Source: Anoxybacillus amylolyticus
GTDB taxonomy: Bacteria > Bacillota > Bacilli > Bacillales > Anoxybacillaceae
DNA: 64,000 bases
Assembly: GCF_001634285.1 (NCBI RefSeq)
Contig: NZ_CP015438.1
Coordinates: forward strand, 306,501 to 370,500
Reading direction: 5' to 3'
Below are positions 38,917 through 48,371 of this stretch, piece after piece. A model generated the notes under the pieces. It saw only the letters and a list, made by a program, of their open reading frames with translations. It had not been told where the DNA came from and searched no databases. Position 1 is the stretch's first letter. Every line of letters starts with the position of its first letter. Made by a program: the position numbers and the translations under genes.

Positions 38917-40432
38917 AGAAGAAGCCTAGAGCTCTCGGGTTGTAGCTAACGAGGATATTTTTCGTTTGTTGATAGTGTGCTAGCATCATATGGTGCGTTT
39001 CACGACCGATGCCGGACATTTTATAGCCGCCAAATGCCGCGTGCGCCGGATATGAATGATAGCAGTTCGTCCAGACGCGACCTGCTTGAATGCCCCGTCC
39101 GAATCGGTACGCGCGGTTAATGTTGCGCGTCCACACGCCTGCGCCTAGCCCGTATAACGTATCATTAGCAATTGCAAGCGCTTCGGCTTCGTCTTTGAAC
39201 GTCGTCACCGATACGACCGGACCAAAAATTTCTTCTTGGAAAATACGCATTTTATTATGGCCTTTAAAGACGGTCGGTTGAATATAGTAGCCATTTTCCA
39301 AGCCGGCAATCACATTTTTCTCCCCGCCAATGAGGCATTGCGCTCCTTCTTGTTTTCCGATATCGATATACGAAAGAATTTTCTCCATCTGTTCCGCTGA
39401 AGCTTGTGCCCCCATCATTGTCGAGGTGTCGAGCGGGTTTCCTGTTTTAATGTTTTGAACGCGCTCAAGCGCCCGTTCCATAAACGCCTCATAAATCGAC
39501 TCATGAATTAACGCTCTAGAAGGGCATGTGCACACTTCCCCTTGGTTAAGTGCGAACATGACAAATCCCTCGATCGCTTTATCCAAAAAGTCATCGTCGG
39601 CTTCCATGACGTCTGGGAAGAAAATATTCGGCGATTTCCCCCCTAACTCAAGCGTTACAGGGATAATATTTTGCGACGCATATTGCATAATTAAACGACC
39701 GGTTGTCGTTTCGCCCGTAAAGGCGATTTTGGCGATGCGCGGGCTAGATGCTAACGGCTTCCCTGCTTCGAGCCCGAAGCCATTGACGACGTTTAGCACG
39801 CCAGGCGGCAATAAGTCGCCAATCAACTCCAACAGCACCATAATCGATGCCGGCGTTTGTTCTGCTGGTTTTAGCACGATGCAGTTTCCAGCAGCGAGAG
39901 CAGGGGCGATTTTCCACGCCGCCATTAATAATGGGAAATTCCACGGGATAATTTGCCCGACAACGCCAAGCGGCTCGTGGAAATGATAGGCGACGGTATC
40001 GTCGTCCAATTGGCTAATCGTTCCTTCTTGGGCGCGAATCGCGCCAGCAAAGTAACGAAAATGGTCGATGGCCAGCGGCAAATCGGCGTTTAACGTTTCA
40101 CGAATCGGTTTGCCGTTATCCCATGTTTCTGCCACCGCGAGCATCTCTAAGTTTTCTTCCATGCGGTCCGCAATTTTATTTAAAATGAGCGCTCTTTCTG
40201 CGGGCGACGTTTTTCCCCACGCCTCTTTTGCTGCATGAGCAGCGTCGAGCGCTAACTCTATGTCTTCGGCTTGGGAGCGGGCGACTTCGCAAAATACTTC
40301 CCCAGTTACAGGCGTAATATTTGCGAAATATTGCCCGGAAATAGGCGGCACCCATTCCCCGTTAATATAGTTATCGTATCGTTTTTTAAATTGAACTTTT
40401 GCGTCTTTTTCTCCCGGTTGTCGATAAATCAC
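38915..40432 (-). CDS. NAD-dependent aldehyde dehydrogenase
   Basis: A 505-residue aldehyde dehydrogenase superfamily member that oxidises aldehydes to acids. The catalytic Cys301 ([11 protein letters not shown]) and general base Glu262 (LELGGKSPN) are present, with the NAD-binding [12 protein letters not shown]. The CTC pair and the C-terminus ([19 protein letters not shown]) match the AldB/AcoD acetaldehyde-dehydrogenase type. The GTG start at 40432 is preceded by GGGGGG on the minus strand. It lies 55 bases after adhT, so the two probably form an alcohol-to-acid pathway operon read from the sigma-54 promoter. Confidence 0.93.
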   Translation of the reverse strand: MIYRQPGEKDAKVQFKKRYDNYINGEWVPPISGQYFANITPVTGEVFCEVARSQAEDIELALDAAHAAKEAWGKTSPAERALILNKIADRMEENLEMLAVAETWDNGKPIRETLNADLPLAIDHFRYFAGAIRAQEGTISQLDDDTVAYHFHEPLGVVGQIIPWNFPLLMAAWKIAPALAAGNCIVLKPAEQTPASIMVLLELIGDLLPPGVLNVVNGFGLEAGKPLASSPRIAKIAFTGETTTGRLIMQYASQNIIPVTLELGGKSPNIFFPDVMEADDDFLDKAIEGFVMFALNQGEVCTCPSRALIHESIYEAFMERALERVQNIKTGNPLDTSTMMGAQASAEQMEKILSYIDIGKQEGAQCLIGGEKNVIAGLENGYYIQPTVFKGHNKMRIFQEEIFGPVVSVTTFKDEAEALAIANDTLYGLGAGVWTRNINRAYRFGRGIQAGRVWTNCYHSYPAHAAFGGYKMSGIGRETHHMMLAHYQQTKNILVSYNPRALGFF

Positions 40433-40458
40433 GTGAACCCCCCCTTATTTTTTTGCTA

Positions 40459-40481
40459 GGATGCCCCGAAGCGGGACACCC
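40459..40481 (-). other. Intercistronic hairpin between adhT and the aldehyde dehydrogenase gene
   Basis: An imperfect 10-bp stem (arms 40459-40468 and 40472-40481, two mismatches) with no T-run on the minus strand. Read on the minus strand it begins GGGTGTCCCG, the same ten bases found in the ywgA/ywhB hairpin. It may stabilise the adhT mRNA or partly reduce read-through. Confidence 0.5.
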
Positions 40482-40487
40482 TAAAGG

Positions 40488-41498
40488 TTACATTGTTAAA
40501 ACGATGCGACCGTTAATTTGTCCTTTTTCCATTTTCTCAAAAACATCATTAATTTTTTCTAGTGGAACCGCTTCCACGATTGGGCGAACTTTTCCGCGCG
40601 CTGCAAAATCTAACGCTTCTTGCATATCTTTTCTTGTGCCGACGATTGACCCTTTCACTGTCACACCGTTTAAGACTGTATCGAAAATCGGAATTGGCAA
40701 TTCATCGTGCGGCAAGCCGACAACGACCAGGCATCCACCGCGTTTAACTGAGCGATAGGCTTGCTCGAACGCTTTCTTCGTTACAGCGACGCTAATGGCA
40801 GCTTGGACACCACCTACTTTTTCTTGAATCGTTGCGACAGGGTCTTCTTTTAATCCGTTAATGGCAATATCTGCCCCTAATTTTGTCGCTAGTTCTGCTT
40901 TATCATCGCTAATGTCGACAGCGACGACATTGAATCCCATCGCTTTAGCGTATTGCAGCGCGATATGCCCCAAGCCGCCGATGCCGTAAATCGCCACCCA
41001 ATCGCCTGGCTTGGCATTTGATACTTTCAATGCTTTGTACGTCGTGACCCCTGCGCAAAGAATCGGTGCGACTTCGACTGGATCGAGATTTTCTGGGATG
41101 CGTGCGACATAATCGGCTGGCGCTTTGCAATATTCGGCATATCCGCCGTCAACGGAATACCCGCCGTTTAATTGGTGTGGACAAAGCGTTTCTTGTCCAC
41201 TTAAACAATATTCACATTCGCCGCATGCTGAGTATAGCCAAGGAATACCGACGCGGTCGCCAACTTTCAGCGATTTTACCCCTTCCCCAACTTCGACTAC
41301 AACTCCAACCCCTTCGTGACCAGGAATGAGCGGAAGCTTCGGTTTGACCGGCCAGTCCCCGTGGGCAGCGTGCAAGTCGGTATGGCAGACGCCACAAGCT
41401 TCAATTTTGACAAGCACCTCGCCATACTCGAGTGTCGGCTTTTCCACTTCCTCGATTCGAAGTTTTTGTTTGAACTCGTGAACAACTGCTGCTTTCAT
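40488..41498 (-). CDS. adhT: Zinc-dependent alcohol dehydrogenase (ADH-T type)
   Basis: A 336-residue medium-chain dehydrogenase closely resembling the thermostable ADH-T of Geobacillus stearothermophilus. Catalytic zinc ligands are Cys38 (CGVCHTD) and His61 (GHEGVG); structural zinc Cys92, 95, 98 and 106 (ACGECEYC...C). The NAD-binding Gly motif is [12 protein letters not shown]. It oxidises ethanol and similar primary alcohols. It is first in the operon with the aldehyde dehydrogenase and is preceded by a -24/-12 promoter, so likely under the sigma-54 activator encoded nearby. AAGGGGATAGGGAG precedes ATG. Confidence 0.95.
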   Translation of the reverse strand: MKAAVVHEFKQKLRIEEVEKPTLEYGEVLVKIEACGVCHTDLHAAHGDWPVKPKLPLIPGHEGVGVVVEVGEGVKSLKVGDRVGIPWLYSACGECEYCLSGQETLCPHQLNGGYSVDGGYAEYCKAPADYVARIPENLDPVEVAPILCAGVTTYKALKVSNAKPGDWVAIYGIGGLGHIALQYAKAMGFNVVAVDISDDKAELATKLGADIAINGLKEDPVATIQEKVGGVQAAISVAVTKKAFEQAYRSVKRGGCLVVVGLPHDELPIPIFDTVLNGVTVKGSIVGTRKDMQEALDFAARGKVRPIVEAVPLEKINDVFEKMEKGQINGRIVLTM

Positions 41499-41545
41499 TC
41501 TCCCTATCCCCTTTCCAAAAAATTTTTTGTTCGCCTATCTTAAAA

Positions 41546-41562
41546 TGCAAAAAGTATGCCAA
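41546..41562 (-). promoter_or_regulatory. Sigma-54 (-24/-12) promoter of adhT
   Basis: The minus strand reads TTGGCATACTTTTTGCA: GG of the -24 element and GC of the -12 element are exactly 12 positions apart, as required for RpoN promoters (consensus TGGCAC-N5-TTGCw), with a single mismatch (T for C after TGGCA). It lies 48 bases upstream of the adhT ATG. Confidence 0.8.
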
Positions 41563-41595
41563 TTCAAAAAAAAGAAAACAAAGCTGTTAGTAGGG

Positions 41596-41621
41596 AAAAA
41601 TGCCGAAATTACGGCATTTTT
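41596..41621. promoter_or_regulatory. Palindrome between adhT and prfA, likely activator site
   Basis: AAAAATGCCG / CGGCATTTTT (41596-41605, 41612-41621) is a perfect 10-bp inverted repeat with a six-base centre. It lies between divergent genes, 34 bases upstream of the adhT -24 element, so no gene ends here that would need a terminator. It fits a binding site for the NtrC-type regulator. Confidence 0.5.
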
Positions 41622-41744
41622 GAACGAATGATCGGCAGGTTGTTCACAAAATTGTCACATACGAATCAAACCTTTCTCCTTTCCCTAAACTGTAGTATAA
41701 TTAGAAATTAGACTGTGCATGGACAAAGGTAGAGGTGAATAAGT

Positions 41745-42818
41745 GTGTTTGACCGTCTTCAAGCAGTAGAAGAACGTTATGAAAAGTTGAATCAGTTGTT
41801 AATGGACCCAGAAGTGATTAATGACCCGAAAAAGCTTCGGGACTATTCGAAAGAGCAGTCCGATTTAGAAGAAACGGTGCTTACGTATCGGGAATATAAA
41901 TCTGTTCGCGAGCAGCTTCTTGATGCCAAAGCGATGTTAGAGGAGAAATTGGACGCAGAGATGCGTGAGATGGTGAAAGAAGAAATTAGCGAACTAGAAG
42001 AACGGGAAGAAGAGCTTGTCGAAAAGTTAAAAGTCCTCTTGCTTCCAAAAGACCCGAACGATGACAAAAACGTTATTATGGAAATTCGCGGGGCGGCTGG
42101 CGGTGAAGAGGCGGCATTGTTTGCGGGCGACTTGTACCGCATGTATACGCGCTATGCCGAATCGCAAGGATGGAAAACCGAAGTCATCGAGGCAAGCCCG
42201 ACAGGATTGGGCGGCTATAAAGAAATTATTTTTATGGTGCAAGGAAAGGGAGCGTATTCGAAACTGAAGTTTGAAAACGGTGCCCATCGCGTCCAGCGCG
42301 TACCAGAAACGGAATCGGGCGGCCGCATTCATACATCAACAGCGACCGTTGCCTGCTTGCCGGAAATGGAAGAAGTCGAAGTCGAGATTCACGAAAAAGA
42401 TATCCGCGTCGATACGTTCGCATCCAGTGGACCAGGTGGGCAAAGCGTCAACACGACGATGTCGGCCGTACGCTTAACACACATTCCAACTGGCATCGTC
42501 GTTTCCTGCCAAGACGAAAAATCGCAAATTAAAAACAAAGAGAAGGCGATGAAAGTATTGCGCGCCCGCATTTACGACAAATATCAACAAGAAGCGCGCG
42601 CTGAATACGATCAAACGCGTAAACAAGCCGTCGGTACGGGCGACCGCTCCGAGCGCATTCGCACATACAACTTCCCGCAAAACCGCGTCACTGACCATCG
42701 CATCGGATTGACGTTGCAAAAGCTCGACCAAGTGTTAGAAGGCAAGCTCGACGAAATTATCGATGCGCTCATTTTAGACGACCAATCGAAAAAGCTGGAG
42801 CAAGCAAATGAAGCGTAA
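41745..42818 (+). CDS. prfA: Peptide chain release factor 1
   Basis: A 357-residue class I release factor recognising UAA and UAG. The peptidyl-tRNA hydrolysis motif GGQ lies in [12 protein letters not shown], and the anticodon-like recognition region is present upstream of it. The GTG start at 41745 is preceded by AGAGGTG. A TATAAT at 41696-41701 probably belongs to its promoter. The 3' end overlaps prmC by 11 bases, coupling the factor to its methyltransferase. Confidence 0.96.
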   Translation: MFDRLQAVEERYEKLNQLLMDPEVINDPKKLRDYSKEQSDLEETVLTYREYKSVREQLLDAKAMLEEKLDAEMREMVKEEISELEEREEELVEKLKVLLLPKDPNDDKNVIMEIRGAAGGEEAALFAGDLYRMYTRYAESQGWKTEVIEASPTGLGGYKEIIFMVQGKGAYSKLKFENGAHRVQRVPETESGGRIHTSTATVACLPEMEEVEVEIHEKDIRVDTFASSGPGGQSVNTTMSAVRLTHIPTGIVVSCQDEKSQIKNKEKAMKVLRARIYDKYQQEARAEYDQTRKQAVGTGDRSERIRTYNFPQNRVTDHRIGLTLQKLDQVLEGKLDEIIDALILDDQSKKLEQANEA

Positions 42819-43671
42819 TAAACTGTACGAAGTCCTTCACCGGGCTTCTTCTTTTTTAAAAAAACACGAAAAAGAAGAGCGTGTCGCCGAGCTATTATTA
42901 TGCCATCATTTGCGCATGACGCGGGCGCAACTATTCGCCAATTTGCGCGAGGAGTTGGACGAGCCAATCGAACAAGCACTGATTGCCGACTTAGAAAAAC
43001 ACGTATACGAACATATTCCCGTCCAGTATTTAATCGGCTCCGAAACGTTTTACGGGCGGAAGTTTCACGTCAATCCCGCCGTCCTTATTCCACGGCCGGA
43101 AACAGAAGAACTAGTCGCAGGGGTGCTCAAACGAATCGCCCGTCTTTTTCCGGAGGGGCAAGTCGATGTCGTGGATGTCGGAACAGGAAGTGGCGCGATT
43201 GCGGTCACGCTTGCGTTAGAAAACGAATCACTATATGTTCGCGCGATTGATATTTCGAAAGAAGCGCTTCTCGTTGCTAGCGAAAACGCTCGCCGTCTTG
43301 GGGCGCCCGTCCAATTTTTGCACGGTGATTTATTAAAGCCGCTTATCGAGGCGAACGGTCGCGTCGATGTTGTCGTATCGAATCCGCCGTATATTCCAGA
43401 ACAGGACATCGCTTCGCTCTCCCCAATTGTGCAAAAAGAGCCGCGGCAAGCGCTTGTCGGAGGGGTCGATGGGCTTTTCTTTTACCGCCGCTTGATGAAC
43501 GAATTGCCGCTTGTGCTAAAAGAAAGGGCGTTGGTGGCGTTTGAAATCGGCGCTGGGCAAGGCGAAGCAGTCGCCCACTTGCTTTCGCAAACGTTTCCTC
43601 ATGCTGCAGTGGATGTTGCTTACGACATGAACGGGAAAGACCGGATGGTGTTTGCCGAAATAGCGCCATAA
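42808..43671 (+). CDS. prmC: Release factor glutamine methyltransferase
   Basis: A 287-residue SAM-dependent enzyme that methylates the glutamine of the GGQ motif in RF1 and RF2. The N-terminal helical domain is followed by the methyltransferase core with [15 protein letters not shown] and the catalytic NPPY ([12 protein letters not shown]). The start ATG lies inside the end of prfA. Full length. Confidence 0.95.
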   Translation: MKRNKLYEVLHRASSFLKKHEKEERVAELLLCHHLRMTRAQLFANLREELDEPIEQALIADLEKHVYEHIPVQYLIGSETFYGRKFHVNPAVLIPRPETEELVAGVLKRIARLFPEGQVDVVDVGTGSGAIAVTLALENESLYVRAIDISKEALLVASENARRLGAPVQFLHGDLLKPLIEANGRVDVVVSNPPYIPEQDIASLSPIVQKEPRQALVGGVDGLFFYRRLMNELPLVLKERALVAFEIGAGQGEAVAHLLSQTFPHAAVDVAYDMNGKDRMVFAEIAP

Positions 43672-43697
43672 CTTCTAAAAATTTTTTTAGATTACTA

Positions 43698-43727
43698 GTT
43701 TAAAAAGATGTTGCCATGTCCACACTG
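43698..43727 (+). promoter_or_regulatory. Candidate sigma-F promoter of spoIIR
   Basis: GTTTA (43698-43702), exactly 15 bases, GTCCACACTG (43718-43727). This fits the sigma-F pattern GYwTA-N15-GGnnAnAhTR with one mismatch (T for the second G). spoIIR is transcribed by sigma-F in B. subtilis. Confidence 0.6.
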
Positions 43728-43753
43728 ACATAGTGAAAGGACGGTGCAACGAT

Positions 43754-44407
43754 ATGAATAAAAATAAAATGGGTATTATTTTATATATCTTATTGTTAAT
43801 TACTGGTGTGTTTGTCAATGTGTACGGTCAGCAAACGGAAGCAGGGGCGAATGCACAAGTGATGATTCCAAACGAAGCGATTCGGCTCCGCATTTTAGCC
43901 AATAGCGACTCCGCGGAAGACCAAGCGCTGAAACGAAAAGTGCGCGATGCGGTCAATGCGCAAATTAATGAATGGGTCGAACACTTAACGTCATTCGCCG
44001 AAGCGAAACAAGTCATTCAAGCACATTTGCCAGCGATTGAACAAACAGTAGCGGAAGTGTTGCGAAAAGAAAAAAGCAATCAATCGTATCGTGTCGAATT
44101 TGGCAACGTTCATTTTCCAACCAAAATTTACGGGAACTACATTTATCCTGCGGGGCAATACGAGGCAGTATTAATTACACTTGGTGACGGCAAAGGGGCA
44201 AACTGGTGGTGCGTGTTGTTTCCGCCATTATGCTTTCTCGATTTTTCTAACGGGGAAGCAGTGGCGCAACACGAAGCGAACGATCCACAAACGGCATCAA
44301 CTACTGTTTCCGCACCAGCAGAATCATCGCCTCTAGTAGTCAACGAGGAGCAAGAAGTACATGTCAAATTTTTGTGGAAAGAACTATGGGATAAACTGAC
44401 GGAATAG
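43754..44407 (+). CDS. spoIIR: Stage II sporulation protein R
   Basis: A 217-residue secreted signalling protein. The N-terminal hydrophobic segment (GIILYILLLITGVFVNVY) acts as signal/anchor; the conserved domain follows (MIPNEAIRLRILANSDSAED, WWCVLFPPLCFLD). Made in the forespore, it crosses to the intermembrane space and triggers SpoIIGA to process pro-sigma-E in the mother cell. The ATG at 43754 is favoured over 43733, which overlaps the predicted transcript start; the Shine-Dalgarno is GGACGG. It is followed by a DnaA-box-rich gap. Confidence 0.93.
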   Translation: MNKNKMGIILYILLLITGVFVNVYGQQTEAGANAQVMIPNEAIRLRILANSDSAEDQALKRKVRDAVNAQINEWVEHLTSFAEAKQVIQAHLPAIEQTVAEVLRKEKSNQSYRVEFGNVHFPTKIYGNYIYPAGQYEAVLITLGDGKGANWWCVLFPPLCFLDFSNGEAVAQHEANDPQTASTTVSAPAESSPLVVNEEQEVHVKFLWKELWDKLTE

Positions 44408-44414
44408 TGGATAT

Positions 44415-44704
44415 TGTGGACAAAAACAATCATATCCACAAAGTTATAAACAAAAAATCGATAGTTATCAACAAAATGTGGATAACATTCCTTTCGTTAA
44501 GCGAGTACGTCGTTATATCCCGTCATAACGGGCGTAATGGAGGTGAACAACATGGAAACGAAACAATGGTATGTGGATAATTTTGTGGACATAAACGATA
44601 GTTGTCCACAAATTTCACAGGCAGCAGCACTACTGCGTGCGGGGGAAGTCGTTGCTTTTCCAACAGAAACGGTGTATGGGCTCGGAGCGAACGCATTATC
44701 CACA
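44415..44704. promoter_or_regulatory. DnaA-box cluster at ywlC
   Basis: Three perfect DnaA boxes (TGTGGATAA at 44477-44485 and 44572-44580; TTATCCACA at 44696-44704) and four single-mismatch boxes (44415-44423, 44432-44440, 44465-44473, 44602-44610) plus weaker ones (44444-44452, 44584-44592) lie within 290 bases. They cover the spoIIR-ywlC gap and the first codons of ywlC. B. subtilis has a DnaA-box cluster at the same gene. An inverted repeat CGTTAT/ATAACG (44511-44530) sits in the middle. Confidence 0.8.
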
Positions 44705-45592
44705 ACGGCGGTCAACAAAATTTTTGCAGCCAAAGGTCGGCCGAGCGATAATCCACTCATTGTGCATATTGCAGAGTTTTCCCAGCTAGAAGACATCGCA
44801 TCTATTTCACCTGTCGCCAAAACACTTATCGAGCATTTTTGGCCAGGCCCATTGACGCTTGTACTAAAAAAGAAAGGAAATATTTCGGATGCGGTAACAG
44901 CAGGACTTTCGACGGTAGCCGTGCGGATGCCGGCCCATCCAGTGGCGCTTTCACTCATTCGCGCAAGCGGTTTGCCGATTGCGGCACCGAGCGCCAATCG
45001 TTCTGGGCGACCGAGCCCGACGAGCGCAAAGCACGTATGGGATGATTTGCACGGCAAAATTGCCGGCATTGTCGATGGAGGAGAGACAGGAGTTGGTGTC
45101 GAATCGACGGTGCTCGATTGCACGACGGACATCCCGACGATTTTACGGCCAGGAGGGGTGACGAAAGAACAATTAGAACAAGTCATTGGTCGTGTCGCCG
45201 TAGATGCAGCACTAACTGATGAACAACAGCCTCCGAAATCGCCAGGCATGAAATATACGCACTACGCGCCAAAAGCGCCGTTAGTCATCGTTGACGGCTC
45301 CCTTTCATTTTTTCAACAGCTTATCGATAAAGCGCGGGCGCAAGGGAAAAAAGTCGGGGTGCTCACGACGAGTGAGCGACAGACGATGTATCATGCCGAT
45401 GTTGTCTTTACATGTGGAAAACGCTCTGATTTGTCCACCGTTGCTCGCCAATTGTATGATACGTTGCGGGCGTTTGACGAAACGGATGTCGATGTGATTT
45501 ATAGCGAAAGTTTTCCAACTGCCGGCATTGGGGAAGCGATTATGAACCGGCTAAAGAAAGCGGCAGGCCATCGGGTCATGATGGAAAGCTAA
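44552..45592 (+). CDS. ywlC: L-threonylcarbamoyladenylate synthase
   Basis: A 346-residue Sua5-type enzyme that makes threonylcarbamoyl-AMP for t6A37 modification of tRNAs. The N-terminal YrdC domain (~20-210) includes [13 protein letters not shown] and [12 protein letters not shown]; the C-terminal Sua5 domain (~235-346) follows a [14 protein letters not shown] linker. Length equals the long form of bacilli. The ATG at 44552 follows GGAGGTG. DnaA boxes lie inside its 5' coding region. Confidence 0.94.
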   Translation: METKQWYVDNFVDINDSCPQISQAAALLRAGEVVAFPTETVYGLGANALSTTAVNKIFAAKGRPSDNPLIVHIAEFSQLEDIASISPVAKTLIEHFWPGPLTLVLKKKGNISDAVTAGLSTVAVRMPAHPVALSLIRASGLPIAAPSANRSGRPSPTSAKHVWDDLHGKIAGIVDGGETGVGVESTVLDCTTDIPTILRPGGVTKEQLEQVIGRVAVDAALTDEQQPPKSPGMKYTHYAPKAPLVIVDGSLSFFQQLIDKARAQGKKVGVLTTSERQTMYHADVVFTCGKRSDLSTVARQLYDTLRAFDETDVDVIYSESFPTAGIGEAIMNRLKKAAGHRVMMES

Positions 45593-45659
45593 CCCTCCTA
45601 TTCTAAATCGCTTCGGACGTGCATATGGTACAAATAGGCAAGTCCGGGGAGGGAATGCG

Positions 45660-46205
45660 ATGATTGGGGAATTAATGACGCTATGCATGATGGCGTTTGC
45701 GCTAGGGATGGACGCCTTTTCCGTCGGGTTAGGCATGGGCTTTTTTCGGTTGCGCTTAAAGCAAATGTTTTATATCGGCTTTACGATTGGTGTTTTTCAT
45801 ATTGTCATGCCGCTATTAGGAATGATCGTTGGCCGATTTTTATCCGAACAGTTTAGCGGCATCGCTTCATACATTGGCGGCGCGCTTTTGCTTATATTGG
45901 GCGTGCAAATGATTGCAACTTCCTTCAAACAAGAAAGCGACCCGCTCATCTCCCCGGTCGGAATCGGGCTCCTTTTTTTTGCTTTAAGCGTCAGCCTAGA
46001 CAGTTTTTCTGTTGGATTGAGCCTCGGTATTTATGGGGCACGTACGCTTGTGACGATTTTTTTGTTTGGGTTTTTTAGTATGTGGCTCACGTGGCTCGGG
46101 CTGCTTTTAGGCCGTCGTTTCCAAAAATGGCTCGGCATTTATGGAGAAATGCTTGGCGGCACCATTTTATTTATGTTTGGTATGAAACTACTATTTCCGA
46201 TCTAA
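45660..46205 (+). CDS. mntP: Manganese efflux pump MntP
   Basis: A 181-residue membrane protein with six helices built as a duplicated three-helix unit. The Asp-containing signatures [14 protein letters not shown] and [14 protein letters not shown] mark the two halves. It exports excess manganese. GGGAGGG precedes the ATG. No yybP-ykoY riboswitch is visible in the 67 bases upstream. Confidence 0.9.
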   Translation: MIGELMTLCMMAFALGMDAFSVGLGMGFFRLRLKQMFYIGFTIGVFHIVMPLLGMIVGRFLSEQFSGIASYIGGALLLILGVQMIATSFKQESDPLISPVGIGLLFFALSVSLDSFSVGLSLGIYGARTLVTIFLFGFFSMWLTWLGLLLGRRFQKWLGIYGEMLGGTILFMFGMKLLFPI

Positions 46206-46289
46206 AGGCAGCGAGGAGCTGTCAGGCGTGTTGAATAACCATTAAAAACTATGTACAGGCAACTAGGGAAGTTTAACTTATTTTTTCGA

Positions 46290-46400
46290 CTGTCGGAGGC
46301 AAGCTAAAGGCTTGCCTTCGTCACGCGTTCGCGTGACGGAGAACTGAACAACGAGCCGCCTCTCAGACAAATTCATTTGTCCGTCTTCGTTCTTGTTTGA
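46290..46400. repeat. Hairpin-rich intergenic block
   Basis: Three adjacent perfect hairpins: AGGCAAGC/GCTTGCCT (46297-46304, 46310-46317), CGTCACGC/GCGTGACG (46319-46326, 46331-46338) and GACAAA/TTTGTC (46366-46371, 46376-46381). No ORF of note crosses them. They lie in the 357-base gap between mntP and ywlE. The block could be a repetitive palindromic element or a structured RNA; the first stem-loops may also end mntP transcription. Confidence 0.5.
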
Positions 46401-46460
46401 AGGAAGAGGAAGAAAAGCTTATGTTCATTCAACTGATTCTATTTTTTAGGAAAATAGTGG

Positions 46461-46492
46461 ACAACCACCACGCGTAGTGCGCTGTCTTTTTT
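46461..46492 (+). terminator. Possible terminator before ywlE
   Basis: A weak stem around CACCACGCGTAGTG, enclosed by GACA/TGTC, is followed by seven T residues. Strength is doubtful. Confidence 0.3.
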
Positions 46493-46562
46493 TACACTAT
46501 ACTTTCCATTTCGATTTCCATATAATAATAGTATGAATCTTTTGACGGATAAGGAGGGAACT

Positions 46563-47033
46563 ATGCCGGTTCGCATTTTGTTTGTTTGTACAGGCAACAC
46601 GTGCCGTAGTCCGATGGCAGAAGCATTATTAAAAAGTAAGAAGCTGCCACATGTAGAAGTGAAATCAGCCGGCGTCTTTGCGATGGACGGTAGCGATGCT
46701 TCGGAACATGCGAAAACGGTGCTAGCGGAAAAAGGGATTGATACGTCGCACCGTTCATCGTTGCTGACGAAAGACGATATCCAATGGGCAACGTACGTGT
46801 TAACGATGACCGCTGGGCATAAGCAGCATGTCATTAGCCGCTTTCCAGAAGCAAAAGGGAAAACATTTACACTAAAAGAATTCGCTGTAGGACAAGAAGG
46901 GGATGTACTCGATCCATTCGGCGGTCCGGTCGATGTATATCGGCAAACGCGAGAAGAGCTGGAGCAGCTTATTGGGCAGTTGATTCCACAGCTACAGGGG
47001 GAGAAGGGGAATGAAGGAGAAACACAAGTTTAG
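46563..47033 (+). CDS. ywlE: Protein-arginine phosphatase YwlE
   Basis: A 156-residue low-molecular-weight phosphatase. The P-loop [10 protein letters not shown] holds nucleophile Cys9 and Arg15; Thr13 in the GNTCR position is the residue that gives B. subtilis YwlE its phospho-arginine specificity, reversing McsB kinase marks. The general acid lies in [17 protein letters not shown] precedes ATG 46563. A TATAAT at 46521-46526 is probably its promoter -10. The gene overlaps the downstream chemoreceptor gene by 23 bases. Confidence 0.92.
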   Translation: MPVRILFVCTGNTCRSPMAEALLKSKKLPHVEVKSAGVFAMDGSDASEHAKTVLAEKGIDTSHRSSLLTKDDIQWATYVLTMTAGHKQHVISRFPEAKGKTFTLKEFAVGQEGDVLDPFGGPVDVYRQTREELEQLIGQLIPQLQGEKGNEGETQV

Positions 47034-48297
47034 TTTGCGGCTGAAGCTCGTTATTTTCACCACTGTACTAGCAATCATTACGTACTCCACGAGCGCTTTG
47101 TTTATTTATGTGTTTTATAACTTATTTTTCAGCGCATTTAACAAAAGCTTATTTACGATTATTATTTTATTGCTTGGTATTTTTTGGTCTGGGCTACTGG
47201 CTTACGTCGCCGCTGGGTTTATTACTCGCCCGCTGAAGCAGCTTGAGCAAGCGGCAATCAAGGCAGCGAACGGACAAATCGACCAAGACGTCCCGCTTGC
47301 TAAATCTGATGATGAAATTCGCGCCTTAGGGTTGGCGTTTAATGAAATGCTAAAAAACTTGCGCACAATGGTGCGAAACATTGAAGAGAACTTTGCATTA
47401 ACGAATGAGAAAGTGATTGAAATTACGAACGCTTCAAGCGTGGCGGTGGAACGCTCGCAAAGCATTGCACAAACGATCGAAGAAATCTCCAAAGGTGCGA
47501 ACGATTCGGCAGTGTCCATGCAGACGACGGCGGAATCGGTCGAAGATGTGCTTCATATCGCCAATGAAGTACAGAAAAAAGCAGAGCAATCCGAGCAACT
47601 AGCAACCGATATGGTCGAAACACTTCATACAAGCAAAGAAGTCATCGACTCGCTCGTCAATGGCATTCAACAACTAGCAAAAGACAACCAAGCGTCATTA
47701 AGCGCGGTGCGCCGCTTAGAACAACATGCCAAAGAAGTCGAAAATATCATTTCGCTTGTGGGCGACATTGCTGGGCAGACGAACCTTTTGGCGCTCAATG
47801 CTTCGATTGAAGCAGCACGTGCAGGCGAACACGGTAAAGGGTTTGCGGTCGTCGCCGAAGAAGTGCGGAAACTCGCGGATGAAAGTGCGAGGGCGGTGCA
47901 AGGGATTTCTGAGTTGATTCAGAATATCCAGAAGGAGGTCATACATGTCGTTGCCCAAATTAATGCACAAGTAAAAGCGGCGAATGAGGAAGCTGCGAAA
48001 GGGAATGATACGAATGCAGCGATTACCGAGATGACGAACTCGATCCATGAAGTGGCCGCTTCCGTTCATCAAATCGCTGAATTAGTGAAAGAACAGATGA
48101 AACACATCGAAAAAACGTCGATTCAGTCGCAAGAAGTAGCAGCGATCGCTGAAGAAACATCGGCAGGAGCGCTTGAAGTCACTGCCGCGACACAAGAACA
48201 GACAGCGATGATTCATCATGTCAACGAACTGGCAGGGCAACTAGCAGAACAAGCAAAAAAACTTAAAAATACAATCGATAGTTTTTGCACAAAATGA
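47011..48297 (+). CDS. Methyl-accepting chemotaxis protein without sensory loop
   Basis: A 428-residue chemoreceptor. Two membrane helices (~13-34 and ~44-67) are separated by only about ten residues, so there is no extracellular ligand domain. A HAMP domain (~68-120) and a long cytoplasmic coiled coil with the conserved hairpin tip ([19 protein letters not shown] and [13 protein letters not shown]) follow. It may sense membrane state or cytosolic signals. The ATG lies inside ywlE, preceded by GGGGGAG, so translation is coupled. A terminator follows. Confidence 0.9.
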   Translation: MKEKHKFSLRLKLVIFTTVLAIITYSTSALFIYVFYNLFFSAFNKSLFTIIILLLGIFWSGLLAYVAAGFITRPLKQLEQAAIKAANGQIDQDVPLAKSDDEIRALGLAFNEMLKNLRTMVRNIEENFALTNEKVIEITNASSVAVERSQSIAQTIEEISKGANDSAVSMQTTAESVEDVLHIANEVQKKAEQSEQLATDMVETLHTSKEVIDSLVNGIQQLAKDNQASLSAVRRLEQHAKEVENIISLVGDIAGQTNLLALNASIEAARAGEHGKGFAVVAEEVRKLADESARAVQGISELIQNIQKEVIHVVAQINAQVKAANEEAAKGNDTNAAITEMTNSIHEVAASVHQIAELVKEQMKHIEKTSIQSQEVAAIAEETSAGALEVTAATQEQTAMIHHVNELAGQLAEQAKKLKNTIDSFCTK

Positions 48298-48300
48298 TGA

Positions 48301-48345
48301 AAAAGCCGCCTTTTCCCATTACAATTAAAAAGAAAGGCGGCTTTT
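48301..48345 (+). terminator. Rho-independent terminator after the chemoreceptor gene
   Basis: A 14-base arm pair AAAAGCCGCCTTTC-like / GAAAGGCGGCTTTT (48301-48314, 48332-48345) ends in T residues. Confidence 0.88.
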
Positions 48346-48371
48346 AGTTTACAACAAAGGAGGAAACAAAC

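Noticed and set aside
45593-45659. yybP-ykoY manganese riboswitch ahead of mntP
   Set aside because: Only 67 bases separate the genes and no conserved paired regions or terminator could be recognised.
46206-46289. Possible small gene after mntP
   Set aside because: Frames are short and broken by stops; no ribosome-binding site.
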